Shown here in pieces: positions 32,821 through 40,925 of a stretch of DNA of 64,000 nt; position 1 is the stretch's first letter; each line of letters starts with the position of its first letter. The stretch comes from Brevibacillus reuszeri (GTDB taxonomy: Bacteria; Bacillota; Bacilli; Brevibacillales; Brevibacillaceae). The DNA lies in assembly GCF_001187725.1 (NCBI RefSeq), contig NZ_LGIQ01000007.1, positions 122,324-186,323 of the forward strand. Direction: 5' to 3'. Below the pieces are notes generated by a model. It was not told where the DNA came from and did no database searches. It saw only the letters and a program-made list of their open reading frames with translations. The position numbers and the translations under genes were made by a program.

Positions 32821-32937
32821 TTACCTGCTTCCGGACAAAATAAAATTGATGATTCCGACAAGCACGAAGAAACCGAGTAAACCGACGAGGCCACAGCCTA
32901 CATACAAGATCAGCTTATCCGGTCCTTGGTTATTCAT
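32821..32937 (-). CDS. Small membrane peptide (38 aa)
   Basis: From ATG 32937 behind AAAGGAG: NNQGPDKLILYVGCGLVGLL then GFFVLVGIINFILSGSR. One long hydrophobic helix with glycines. It precedes the CPBP gene by 27 nt on the same strand, so the two likely form an operon. Too short for motif-based naming. Confidence 0.7.
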   Translation of the reverse strand: MNNQGPDKLILYVGCGLVGLLGFFVLVGIINFILSGSR

Positions 32938-33067
32938 ATGGCACGCTCCTTTGTATGAAAATAAACGGAATTCCAGAAATAAGTAATTGTTATGACCATA
33001 CCACAAAATACCATTTCTGTGTAGGAAGCAGGAGAAGTAAAGAATGAGGGTGAATTGACTGAAAGTA

Positions 33068-33096
33068 TTGACAATTATTTGCGGTGTCGATATGAT
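33068..33096 (+). promoter_or_regulatory. Consensus SigA promoter
   Basis: TTGACA (33068-33073), 17-bp spacer, TATGAT (33091-33096), 81 nt upstream of the M20 peptidase start. This is the best promoter match in the window. Confidence 0.8.
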
Positions 33097-33176
33097 AAAA
33101 AACGCGTTCATTAAATATACATATTCATGAATTCAATTGAATAAAGGAAAAAGAAAACGACAAAGTAGGTGATCGA

Positions 33177-34568
33177 ATGACGAGGTGGGAACAGCTGGTC
33201 AAAGAGCAGCTGCCAGAAGCCATATCTGTGCTGCAAGACTATTGCAGGCAACCGAGTATCAGCGCCCAGGGAATAGGAATACTAGAAACCGTTCACATCT
33301 TAACAGAGCTGATTACCAAAGCGAATGGGAAGTATCAACTGCTCAATGATTGTGGTGGAAATCCAGTCGTCTATGCTGTTTTTGAGCCGGGACCAAATGG
33401 CGATCCAGACAAGACGATCTTGTTTTATAATCACTACGATGTACAGCCGCCAGAGCCAATCGAGGAATGGAACTATCCACCTTTTGGTGCGGAAATTCAT
33501 GATGAAAAAATGTTTGCACGTGGGGTTTCGGATAACAAAGGGGACCTCATCGTTCGCTTGCAGGCCATCTCTATTCTGCAAAATAACGGGGGCTTGCCTT
33601 GCCGCGTAAAATTTCTGATCGAGGGAGAAGAAGAGATTGGTTCCCCCACATTAGAAAACGTGCTGCAAAAGCATGCAGGTTTATTCCAGGCCGACGCTTC
33701 TATTTGGGAATGGAGCCAAAAGAATAAAGGCGAAAAGATTGAGATTATTATGGGTGTAAAGGGGATGTGCTACCTGCAATTGGATTGCGAAGGCTCAGAG
33801 CTCGACATCCATTCGCAGTACGGCTCAGTACTGGACAACCCGGCATGGCGCTTGATTCAGGCGCTTTCCTCAATGCGCACCGTTGATAATCGCATCTCCG
33901 TCGAGGGCTTTTACGACCAGATCGTTCCACCTGCTGAAGAATTACGGCAATGGTCCAGAGACTATCCATTTGATGCCCAAGGAGTCAAAGAAATCTTTGG
34001 TTTGAAACGACCGCTCATCGTCGAGGAAAAAAACGCGAGGGATACCTTTTTGTTTGAACCAACGATGACGGTTTGTGGGATCGAGAGTGGCTACACGGGT
34101 CAGGGAACAAAAACGATCCTGCCAAAACGTTCACAGGCAAAGCTCGACTGCAGACTGGTGCCGGGACAAACTCCAGAGGACATCGCCAGTAAAATCCGTG
34201 CCCATCTGGATAAGCACGGGTTTGATGATATTCGGGTCAGTGTTTTAAGCAGCCTGATGCCGTTTCGTTCTGACATCCATCATCCTTTTGCAAAAACAGT
34301 GATTACAACAGCGCAGCGCGTGTACGGGGACAATCACATTGCTCTTCTACCGAATTTCGGCGGCTCAGGTCCGATGAGTTTGTTCGGGCAATATCTAGGG
34401 GAGGAAAAGCCGATTGTGTCTATCGGCTGCAGCTGGTGGGGCGATCAGATTCATGGTCCCAACGAATCGATTCGGCTAGCTGATTTTGAACAAGCGATTC
34501 GATATATGGTTGAACTGTTTATCAGCTATGAACAAGCAGAAGCTTCCCCAAGCGTTTCTTTTGAGTAG
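33177..34568 (+). CDS. M20-family metallopeptidase (dipeptidase/carnosinase type)
   Basis: A 463-residue cytoplasmic di-zinc peptidase. Metal-binding segments are FYNHYDVQPPEP (H-x-D), the bridging ARGVSDNKGDL, EGEEEIGSPTLENV (catalytic Glu), and WGDQIHGPNESIRL (last His). The domain order (metal domain, lid with the ECxL-like TKTILPKRSQAKLDCRLVPG, metal domain) matches the M20 dipeptidase/CNDP family. Preceded by a consensus promoter, followed by a terminator at 34592 and then a peptide-type ABC transporter, which suggests intake and cleavage of short peptides; this is inference. Confidence 0.9.
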   Translation: MTRWEQLVKEQLPEAISVLQDYCRQPSISAQGIGILETVHILTELITKANGKYQLLNDCGGNPVVYAVFEPGPNGDPDKTILFYNHYDVQPPEPIEEWNYPPFGAEIHDEKMFARGVSDNKGDLIVRLQAISILQNNGGLPCRVKFLIEGEEEIGSPTLENVLQKHAGLFQADASIWEWSQKNKGEKIEIIMGVKGMCYLQLDCEGSELDIHSQYGSVLDNPAWRLIQALSSMRTVDNRISVEGFYDQIVPPAEELRQWSRDYPFDAQGVKEIFGLKRPLIVEEKNARDTFLFEPTMTVCGIESGYTGQGTKTILPKRSQAKLDCRLVPGQTPEDIASKIRAHLDKHGFDDIRVSVLSSLMPFRSDIHHPFAKTVITTAQRVYGDNHIALLPNFGGSGPMSLFGQYLGEEKPIVSIGCSWWGDQIHGPNESIRLADFEQAIRYMVELFISYEQAEASPSVSFE

Positions 34569-34591
34569 GAGTCGTTGCTTCACACAAACGA

Positions 34592-34624
34592 AACGGCAGA
34601 CAGTGATACGGTCTGCCGTTTTTG
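34592..34624 (+). terminator. Terminator after the M20 peptidase
   Basis: A perfect AACGGCAGAC...GTCTGCCGTT stem with TTTT tail. Confidence 0.85.
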
Positions 34625-34719
34625 GCGTTTTAATCTATACTTTTTCATATGGATATTTATGTAAAAAAATAGGAGGCAACCCATTCCTGGTCGTCTATAA
34701 AAACAGAATTTTTATAAAA

Positions 34720-34773
34720 TTTGTATAAATTCATCGTTTTAAAGCGTTTAATTTATCTGAATATTTATACAAA
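34720..34773. repeat. Inverted repeat upstream of the peptide transporter
   Basis: TTTGTATAAATTCA (34720-34733) is complementary, with a two-base insertion, to TGAATATTTATACAAA (34758-34773). It lies about 200 nt before the binding-protein gene in a long leader (34625-34977) and could be a regulator site. No riboswitch that I recognise is present. Confidence 0.5.
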
Positions 34774-34977
34774 ATGCGCAATGACGCAATAGAAGAATAC
34801 GAGTACTATTTTATTATAGTAGTAAAAAATCGAGATGGAGGTGGTTTTTCTCATCTACATAGCCATCATCTATCATTTTACACTCTGGCAGCCGAGTTAC
34901 TCTTCCGTTTCGTAGTGTTTGTTTATACGATTGTCGCTTGAGAGAGAATCATACTTCAAAATGTGAGGAGCTTGCCG

Positions 34978-36588
34978 ATGAAAAAAGGTGCGAAGTCTCT
35001 GGTCTCATTGTCTATCATTTTATTAATGCTGGCGGTAAGTGTATTAAGTGGCTGTGCAAAAAGCAGCGGCGGAAGCAGAATGCTGACGATTTCAGAATCA
35101 ACCGATCCCGGAACTGCAGATGTACAATTAACGACTTCGGAATATACGCTGCCCTTGAACATTTACGATCGTCTGGTAGAAGCAAAAACTGTCTCACCGG
35201 GGAAATCGGAGCTGGTTCCTGGACTTGCCGAGAGCTGGGATGTATCGCCGGACGGGCTTGTTTACACCTTTCATCTCAGAAAAAATGTGAAATTCCACAA
35301 TGGAGAAATCTTTAAGGCTGATGATGTTTTGTTCACGTTTGATCGGATGCTGAATCCCGCAACCAAGGCGTTGAACACCGACTTTTTGGACATGATCGCG
35401 GGTGCCAAAGAACGGATGGATGGGAAAGCAGACAGTGTCAGCGGAATCAAAGTGATCGATGACAATACGATTGAAATTACACTCGCAGAAGCATTTGCCC
35501 CGTTTGTAGCGAATCTTGCTACACCGCCAGGCTCGATTTACAACAGAAAAGCGACCACGGAAGCGGGAGATCAGTTTGGTATCGAGCCTTCCAAAACGAT
35601 TGGTACGGGTCCTTTTTCTCTGAAATCGTGGACATTGAACGACACGATTGTACTGGCCTCCAACCCGGATTATTATCAGGGAGCCCCCAAGTTTGACGGC
35701 ATTGAGATGAAAATCGTACCAGATGCGGAAACCAAAAGAATCATGTTTGAAACCGGCAAGCTGGACATTTTTGATTTGAGCTCATCCGCTTCCCAAATCC
35801 CACAATTTAGAGACAATGACAAGTGGAAAAACAATATTGTCAAAGGACCGATCGTCGGAACCTACTATTATTCGCTGAATGCCAACCTCAAGCCGTTCGA
35901 TGATGTAAGGGTGCGAAAAGCGGTGCAAATGGCAGTGGATCGTCAGACCATTTTGGACAAGCTGTATCACGGTGAAGGCACGCTGGTAAACGGAATTTCG
36001 CCTCCAGGACTGTTAGGATACAACCCGGACTTGCCGAAAATTGAATACAATCCGGAAAAAGCAAAAGCGTTGATCGCAGAAGCAGGCTACCCGGATGGAT
36101 TCGATATGGAAATTGCACAAATCTCTGACAGACCAACCGTTTTGCAAATCAATGAGACGGTTCAATCGATGCTGCAAAAGGTAGGCATACGCGTGAAGAT
36201 CAAGCAAATGGACGAGTCCGCTTATTTTGCTACACGAAAAGTAGGAGAGCTTCCTGCCTATCATGCGGATTGGTCAGCTGACTACAATGATCCCGACAAT
36301 TTTTTCTATACGTTCTTCTCTCAAAAAAATACAGTGGCTAGATCCTACAACTATAAAAATCTGGACGTAAACGAAAAGCTGCTCAAGGCAAGAACGATGG
36401 TCAACCAAGAAGAGAGAGTCAAAATCTATCAGGACCTGGAAAAAATCATCGCGCAAGACGACGCTGCCTGGATTCCATTGTTTGCGCTCAATAAATTATT
36501 TGTTGTACAGCCGAGAGTGAAGAACTTCCAAGTGTCTTGGAACGGATGGACATCGATGAACTACTACGGAATCGAAATCACGGAATAA
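34978..36588 (+). CDS. Peptide ABC transporter substrate-binding lipoprotein
   Basis: A 536-residue SBP_bac_5 protein started at ATG 34978, behind GAGGAG. The signal is LSIILLMLAVSVLSGCAKSS, with the lipid-bearing Cys about residue 26. Landmarks are ESTDPGTADVQLTTSEYTLP, the YTFHLRKNVKFHNGE stretch and PSKTIGTGPFSLKSWTLND; later FDDVRVRKAVQMAVDR. This is the DppA/OppA fold that captures di- or oligopeptides outside the membrane. A perfect hairpin at 36638-36670 separates it from the permease genes and probably boosts its message relative to theirs. Confidence 0.9.
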   Translation: MKKGAKSLVSLSIILLMLAVSVLSGCAKSSGGSRMLTISESTDPGTADVQLTTSEYTLPLNIYDRLVEAKTVSPGKSELVPGLAESWDVSPDGLVYTFHLRKNVKFHNGEIFKADDVLFTFDRMLNPATKALNTDFLDMIAGAKERMDGKADSVSGIKVIDDNTIEITLAEAFAPFVANLATPPGSIYNRKATTEAGDQFGIEPSKTIGTGPFSLKSWTLNDTIVLASNPDYYQGAPKFDGIEMKIVPDAETKRIMFETGKLDIFDLSSSASQIPQFRDNDKWKNNIVKGPIVGTYYYSLNANLKPFDDVRVRKAVQMAVDRQTILDKLYHGEGTLVNGISPPGLLGYNPDLPKIEYNPEKAKALIAEAGYPDGFDMEIAQISDRPTVLQINETVQSMLQKVGIRVKIKQMDESAYFATRKVGELPAYHADWSADYNDPDNFFYTFFSQKNTVARSYNYKNLDVNEKLLKARTMVNQEERVKIYQDLEKIIAQDDAAWIPLFALNKLFVVQPRVKNFQVSWNGWTSMNYYGIEITE

Positions 36589-36637
36589 ATATCTGAATAG
36601 TGAATTACTTTTATCTCAAAAGAAAAATGCTCCTTGT

Positions 36638-36670
36638 AAAAATAACTACTGTCAACAAGTAGTTATTTTT
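36638..36670 (+). terminator. Intercistronic hairpin between binding protein and permease
   Basis: A perfect 13-bp stem, AAAAATAACTACT/AGTAGTTATTTTT, with a 7-nt loop, placed between the substrate-binding gene (stop 36588) and the permease start (36704). It can act as a partial terminator or as 3'-end protection, both known ways to make more binding protein than permease. Confidence 0.7.
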
Positions 36671-36703
36671 ACATCGTAGCAGGTCTGGAAAAGGAGGAGC
36701 AAG

Positions 36704-37624
36704 ATGGGAGCCTATATTGCGAAAAGGATTCTGATTTCCATACCTGTCATATTCGGCATCGCACTCATCACGTTCATTTTGTTGAATGTGATTCCTGGTG
36801 ATCCAATTGCGCTCATGATGAAAGAGCATATTAGCCCAGATGTGGTCGAACGCGTCCGTGCACAGATGCATCTGGACGATCCAGCTTATGTCCGCTTTTT
36901 TCGGTTTTTGTGGGGAGCGGTCCAAGGTGACTTCGGCGTTTCCTACAAGCTGAATCGATCCGTTTCGACCCTCTTGATGGACGCTTTCCCGAATACCTTG
37001 ATGCTTGCAATCTCAGCGGCTTTTGTTTCATGGATGATCGGGATTCCAGCGGGCATTTTATCAGCGGTGAAGAAGCGCTCGTTTCTGGACAACTCGATCA
37101 TGGGCTTTTCCCTGCTCGGGGTTTCCATCCCTGTATTTTGGGCAGGGCTGCTGTTTCAGTATATCTTTTCGCTGCAGCTTGGCATTTTACCAGTATCAGG
37201 CTTCAGTGGCCCTGAATATATGATCATGCCAGCTATTGTATTGGGCTGGAGTGCGGCGGGAACGATTGCGAGGTTGACGAGATCAAGCCTCCTGGAAGTC
37301 ATGCGCAATGACTATATTCGAACAGCCAGAGCAAAGGGAAATTGGGAACTGAAAGTAATCATCAACCACGCATTAAAAAATTCCATGCTTCCCGTTGTCA
37401 CGGTGATGGCCCTGCAGGTAGCTGGACTGTTGTCTGGAGCGGTCATCACGGAGAGTATTTTTGGTATTCCCGGCATAGGGAGAATTGCCGTGAATGCGAT
37501 CCAAAATAGGGACATGCCTCTTTTGCAAGGTGCTGTTATGTTTACGACAGTCCTCGTCATTATCGGGAATCTGGTAGCTGACATTCTTTATTCCATTTTA
37601 GACCCCCGAATTAAATATGACTAA
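36704..37624 (+). CDS. DppB-like ABC transporter permease
   Basis: A 306-residue inner-membrane permease. RBS AGGAGG. The EAA-loop is visible (YIRTARAKGNWELKVIINHALKN), followed by AGLLSGAVITESIFGIPGIG, both diagnostic for the DppB/OppB family, with six predicted membrane segments. It forms a heterodimer with the next gene product, and is translated as part of an operon with 15 nt spacing. Confidence 0.92.
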   Translation: MGAYIAKRILISIPVIFGIALITFILLNVIPGDPIALMMKEHISPDVVERVRAQMHLDDPAYVRFFRFLWGAVQGDFGVSYKLNRSVSTLLMDAFPNTLMLAISAAFVSWMIGIPAGILSAVKKRSFLDNSIMGFSLLGVSIPVFWAGLLFQYIFSLQLGILPVSGFSGPEYMIMPAIVLGWSAAGTIARLTRSSLLEVMRNDYIRTARAKGNWELKVIINHALKNSMLPVVTVMALQVAGLLSGAVITESIFGIPGIGRIAVNAIQNRDMPLLQGAVMFTTVLVIIGNLVADILYSILDPRIKYD

Positions 37625-37639
37625 AGGAGGTGTCCGCAG

Positions 37640-38545
37640 ATGAATGTCGTTCGAAATGTCATTACGAAGCGCGAGCTGATTGAAGCAAGTGATGAGCTGG
37701 TCAAAGAGACGTTTTGGCAGGATGTATTCAAGTCGCTGATCAAAGACAGGATGGCGATAGCAGGCGGAATCGTGATTCTACTGTTTATTCTCGTATCGAT
37801 ATTCGCCCCTTTGATCGCACCGCATGATCCATATGAGGTCAATCTCGATCAGCAATTTCTAAAGCCTAGCGGCGAGCATTGGCTCGGGACGGATATGTTT
37901 GGCCGTGACGTACTGTCCAGAATCATTTACGGCTCCAGAATTTCGCTATTAATCGGGATTATCCCCAGCCTGATTACAATGACGATTGGAATCGTTCTCG
38001 GGATTGTTGCAGGCTATTTTGGCAAGAAGACTGATTTTACAATCATGACGATCTCGGACATGGTGCTCTCCTTTCCTTCCTTGCTTCTCGCCATGGTGGT
38101 AATGTATACGCTCGGGGCAAGTCTGTTAAATATCTTTATAGCGCTCAGTATCGTAGGCTGGGCGGGGACGGCGCGGGTTGTGAGATCGCAGACCCTGTCT
38201 TTAAAAAACAAGGAGTTTGTAGAATCTGCGAAGGCGATCGGCGTCAAGCCGTACATCATTATGATACGCCATATTTTACCAAACTGTATTCCCCAGCTGC
38301 TCGTGCTATTTACGCTCGAAATACCAGGTGCCATTTTGTCCGAAGCAAGCCTGAGCTTTCTCGGGGTAGGTGCGCAGCCGCCAGCCTCAAGCTGGGGCCT
38401 TATGGTATCAAACGGAAAAGAGTTTTTGTTCAATGCCCCTTGGGTAGCTATTTCTCCAGGCATCGCGATCTTAATTGTCGTCCTGGCGTTTAATTTCCTG
38501 GGAGATGGTCTGCGTGATGCACTTGATCCGTACTTGAAATCATAG
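37640..38545 (+). CDS. DppC-like ABC transporter permease
   Basis: A 301-residue permease with a cytoplasmic N-terminal tail, then the first helix (MAIAGGIVILLFILVSIFAP), the Dpp/Opp C-specific loop (HWLGTDMFGRDVLSRIIYGS), an EAA-loop (FVESAKAIGVKPYIIMIRHI) and the end FLGDGLRDALDPY. These are standard family marks. RBS AAAGGAGG begins right after the stop of the upstream gene. Confidence 0.92.
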   Translation: MNVVRNVITKRELIEASDELVKETFWQDVFKSLIKDRMAIAGGIVILLFILVSIFAPLIAPHDPYEVNLDQQFLKPSGEHWLGTDMFGRDVLSRIIYGSRISLLIGIIPSLITMTIGIVLGIVAGYFGKKTDFTIMTISDMVLSFPSLLLAMVVMYTLGASLLNIFIALSIVGWAGTARVVRSQTLSLKNKEFVESAKAIGVKPYIIMIRHILPNCIPQLLVLFTLEIPGAILSEASLSFLGVGAQPPASSWGLMVSNGKEFLFNAPWVAISPGIAILIVVLAFNFLGDGLRDALDPYLKS

Positions 38546-38556
38546 GGGAGATTTGG

Positions 38557-39552
38557 ATGGGAGATAAAAATACTGTTCTCGAAATGAACAACCTCAAAAC
38601 GTATTTTTACACGGATAAAGGCGTCATCCCTGCGGTGGATGATGTCAGTATCAAGGTGAAAAAAGGGCAAATCATCGGGATCGTGGGAGAATCAGGCTGT
38701 GGAAAGAGTATGACCTCGCTCTCGATTATGCAGTTGATTAGTCCGCCTGGAAAAATAGCGGATGGAGAAATTCTTTTCGAAGGTCGCAATCTCGTGGGGC
38801 TGTCCAAAGCACAGATGCGCTCGATTCGGGGCAATCAAATCTCCATGATCTTTCAAGAGCCGATGACTTCATTAAACCCGGTGTACACCGTCGGCAAGCA
38901 GGTCGCCGAAACGCTGCTTCTGCACGATAGCAGTATCAGCAAGCAGGAAGCCAAGGAAAAAGTAATCGAGATGTTCAAGCAGGTTGGGATTCCTGAGGCA
39001 GAAAAAAGATACTCAGTATTTCCGCACCAGCTATCCGGTGGACTGCGTCAGCGTGTGATGATTGCGATGGCTTTGATCTGCAAATCAAAGCTGTTGATTG
39101 CGGATGAGCCAACGACTGCTTTGGATGTGACGATTGAAGCCCAGATTTTAAAAGTGATGAAAAAGCTTCAGGAAGAGGTCGATACTTCGATCATTTTGAT
39201 TACGCATAATTTGGGCATTGTCGCAGAGATGTGCGATTACGTCTATGTTATGTACGCAGGAAAAGTCATGGAGCAGGCAGATGTGTACGAGCTGTTTGAC
39301 AACCCGAAGCATCCTTACACAGAAGGTCTTCTCAAATCGATTCCACGTGCGAATGTCGATCAGAACAAAGCAAAGGGATTGTACAGCATCGACGGAATGG
39401 TTCCCAATCTGCTTCATTTGCCACAAGGCTGCCGCTTTCACCCGCGCTGTGAATATGCAGATGCCACCTGCCGGGTGCTGGAGCCGGAGCTTGTCGATAC
39501 GGGAAATGGGCACATGGTACGCTGTCTGAAATACAAAAACGAGAGGGGGTGA
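38557..39552 (+). CDS. DppD-like ABC transporter ATP-binding protein
   Basis: A 331-residue ATPase: Walker A GESGCGKSMTS, Q-loop FQEPMTSLNPV, ABC signature LSGGLRQRV, Walker B LLIADEPTTALD and the H-loop ITHNLGIV. The C-terminal oligopeptide/dipeptide extension (LPQGCRFHPRCEYADATC) carries the cysteines typical of DppD/OppD. It overlaps or abuts the next gene. Confidence 0.92.
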   Translation: MGDKNTVLEMNNLKTYFYTDKGVIPAVDDVSIKVKKGQIIGIVGESGCGKSMTSLSIMQLISPPGKIADGEILFEGRNLVGLSKAQMRSIRGNQISMIFQEPMTSLNPVYTVGKQVAETLLLHDSSISKQEAKEKVIEMFKQVGIPEAEKRYSVFPHQLSGGLRQRVMIAMALICKSKLLIADEPTTALDVTIEAQILKVMKKLQEEVDTSIILITHNLGIVAEMCDYVYVMYAGKVMEQADVYELFDNPKHPYTEGLLKSIPRANVDQNKAKGLYSIDGMVPNLLHLPQGCRFHPRCEYADATCRVLEPELVDTGNGHMVRCLKYKNERG

Positions 39553-39557
39553 CTTTT

Positions 39558-40529
39558 GTGGCTCGTGAACTGATGAAGGTGCGCAATTTGAAAAAGTACT
39601 TTCCAGTGGACAAAGGTCTGTTCAAAAGGAAAGCGGGCATCGTACATGCTGTGGATCATGTCAGCTTTGACATTTATGAGGGGGAGACGCTGGCTGTTGT
39701 GGGGGAGTCTGGTTGTGGGAAAAGCACGCTCGGCAGGACTCTTCTGCGCATCCTCGAAGCCACAGAAGGAGAAGCCTTCTTTGAAGGACGGGATATATTC
39801 AAATTAAACAGTCAAGAAATGCGTGAGCTGCGAAAACAGATGCAAATCATTTTTCAAGACCCATTCGCCTCTCTAAACCCCCGGATGAAAGTGACTGACA
39901 TTATTGCGGAGCCATTGGTAACGCATGAATCGCTGGAGCGAAGGGAGAGAGAAGAAAGAGTAGCTGAGCTGATGGAGCTGGTCGGCTTGCGAAAAGCGTA
40001 TGGTTCACGATATCCGCACATGTTCAGTGGTGGGCAAAGGCAACGAATTGGCATTGCGAGGGCACTCGCACTCCATCCCAAATTCGTGGTTTGTGATGAG
40101 CCGGTTTCCGCACTCGATGTCTCTATTCAATCGCAAATCATTAATCTGCTAAGCAAGCTGCAGGAGCAGCAAAATTTGACTTATTTATTCATTTCTCATG
40201 ATTTGAACGTCGTGCGTTATTTATCTGATCGGACCTGTGTCATGTTTTTAGGCAAAATCATGGAGCTCGGTCCAACAAATGAAGTGTACAACAACCCGAT
40301 GCATCCCTACACAAAGTTCTTGATTGCAGCTTCACCGATCCCAGACCCGCACTCCAGACAAAAAGAGAAGCTGATTCTGGAGGGGGATATTCCGAGTCCA
40401 CTCAATCCTCCCGCTGGCTGCCGCTTCCATACGAGGTGTCCGTATGTGCAGGATAGATGCAAGAGTCAGGAGCCAGGGCTGACGCAAATAGCGGGAAGAA
40501 GCGTAGCCTGTCACTTTCCGCTGGAATAG
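39558..40529 (+). CDS. DppF-like ABC transporter ATP-binding protein
   Basis: About 323 residues. I prefer GTG 39558 (RBS GAGGGGG, 7-8 nt away) over the earlier start at 39549 that overlaps the stop of the preceding gene. Motifs: GESGCGKSTLG, FQDPFASLNP, FSGGQRQRIG, VVCDEPVSALD and the C-terminal PAGCRFHTRCPYVQDRC. It pairs with the preceding ATPase. The five genes from 34978 form one peptide-uptake operon ended by the hairpin at 40780. Confidence 0.92.
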   Translation: MARELMKVRNLKKYFPVDKGLFKRKAGIVHAVDHVSFDIYEGETLAVVGESGCGKSTLGRTLLRILEATEGEAFFEGRDIFKLNSQEMRELRKQMQIIFQDPFASLNPRMKVTDIIAEPLVTHESLERREREERVAELMELVGLRKAYGSRYPHMFSGGQRQRIGIARALALHPKFVVCDEPVSALDVSIQSQIINLLSKLQEQQNLTYLFISHDLNVVRYLSDRTCVMFLGKIMELGPTNEVYNNPMHPYTKFLIAASPIPDPHSRQKEKLILEGDIPSPLNPPAGCRFHTRCPYVQDRCKSQEPGLTQIAGRSVACHFPLE

Positions 40530-40925
40530 CTGTGCTCTTGACGATTCCATAAGCTGTAAGCTATAGTGTGTGTAACCTTATCTAAGGAGAGATGTTGATG
40601 TCGGCGGTAGTTCTTAACTAAAGCAAATTCCATATAGAGGCTTCCCATAAATCATTTTTCGAAATTTTGCTAGTTTAGCAAAGTTTATTTGTAATGGTTT
40701 GTGAATGGCCTTGGGATTAGTTAAGAACAACGGATATCATACAATGCCTTAGGTATACACCTAAAATCATTGCACCCACATCCGTGCGTAAGCTTAGCAC
40801 GGATTTTTTATTTGGGTGGAGTTTATTTAGGTAACCAAAAAAAGGGCGGAGAATGACATTTGTTCATTCTTCGCCCTTTTTTGTTGTACAGATTTTTAAC
40901 CATTTTCCCAAAGGAGAGTTCAAGC
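40530..40925 (+). other. Spacer with two terminator-like hairpins
   Basis: No gene. 40780-40811 holds ATCCGTGC...GCACGGAT plus a T-run, presumably ending the transporter operon. 40840-40883 holds a second, long hairpin (next entry). Upstream (40570-40760) I see nothing beyond AT-rich sequence. Confidence 0.6.
40840..40883 (+). promoter_or_regulatory. Long stem-loop just upstream of the MutS2-like gene
   Basis: A 17-bp stem (AAAAGGGCGGAGAATGA with one G-U pair) is followed by a T-run, 40 nt before the RBS of the gene at 40926. Because a separate terminator for the upstream operon already exists at 40780, this one could be an attenuator in the MutS2-like leader, or a second terminator. No alternative anti-terminator pairing was worked out. 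Confidence 0.5.
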
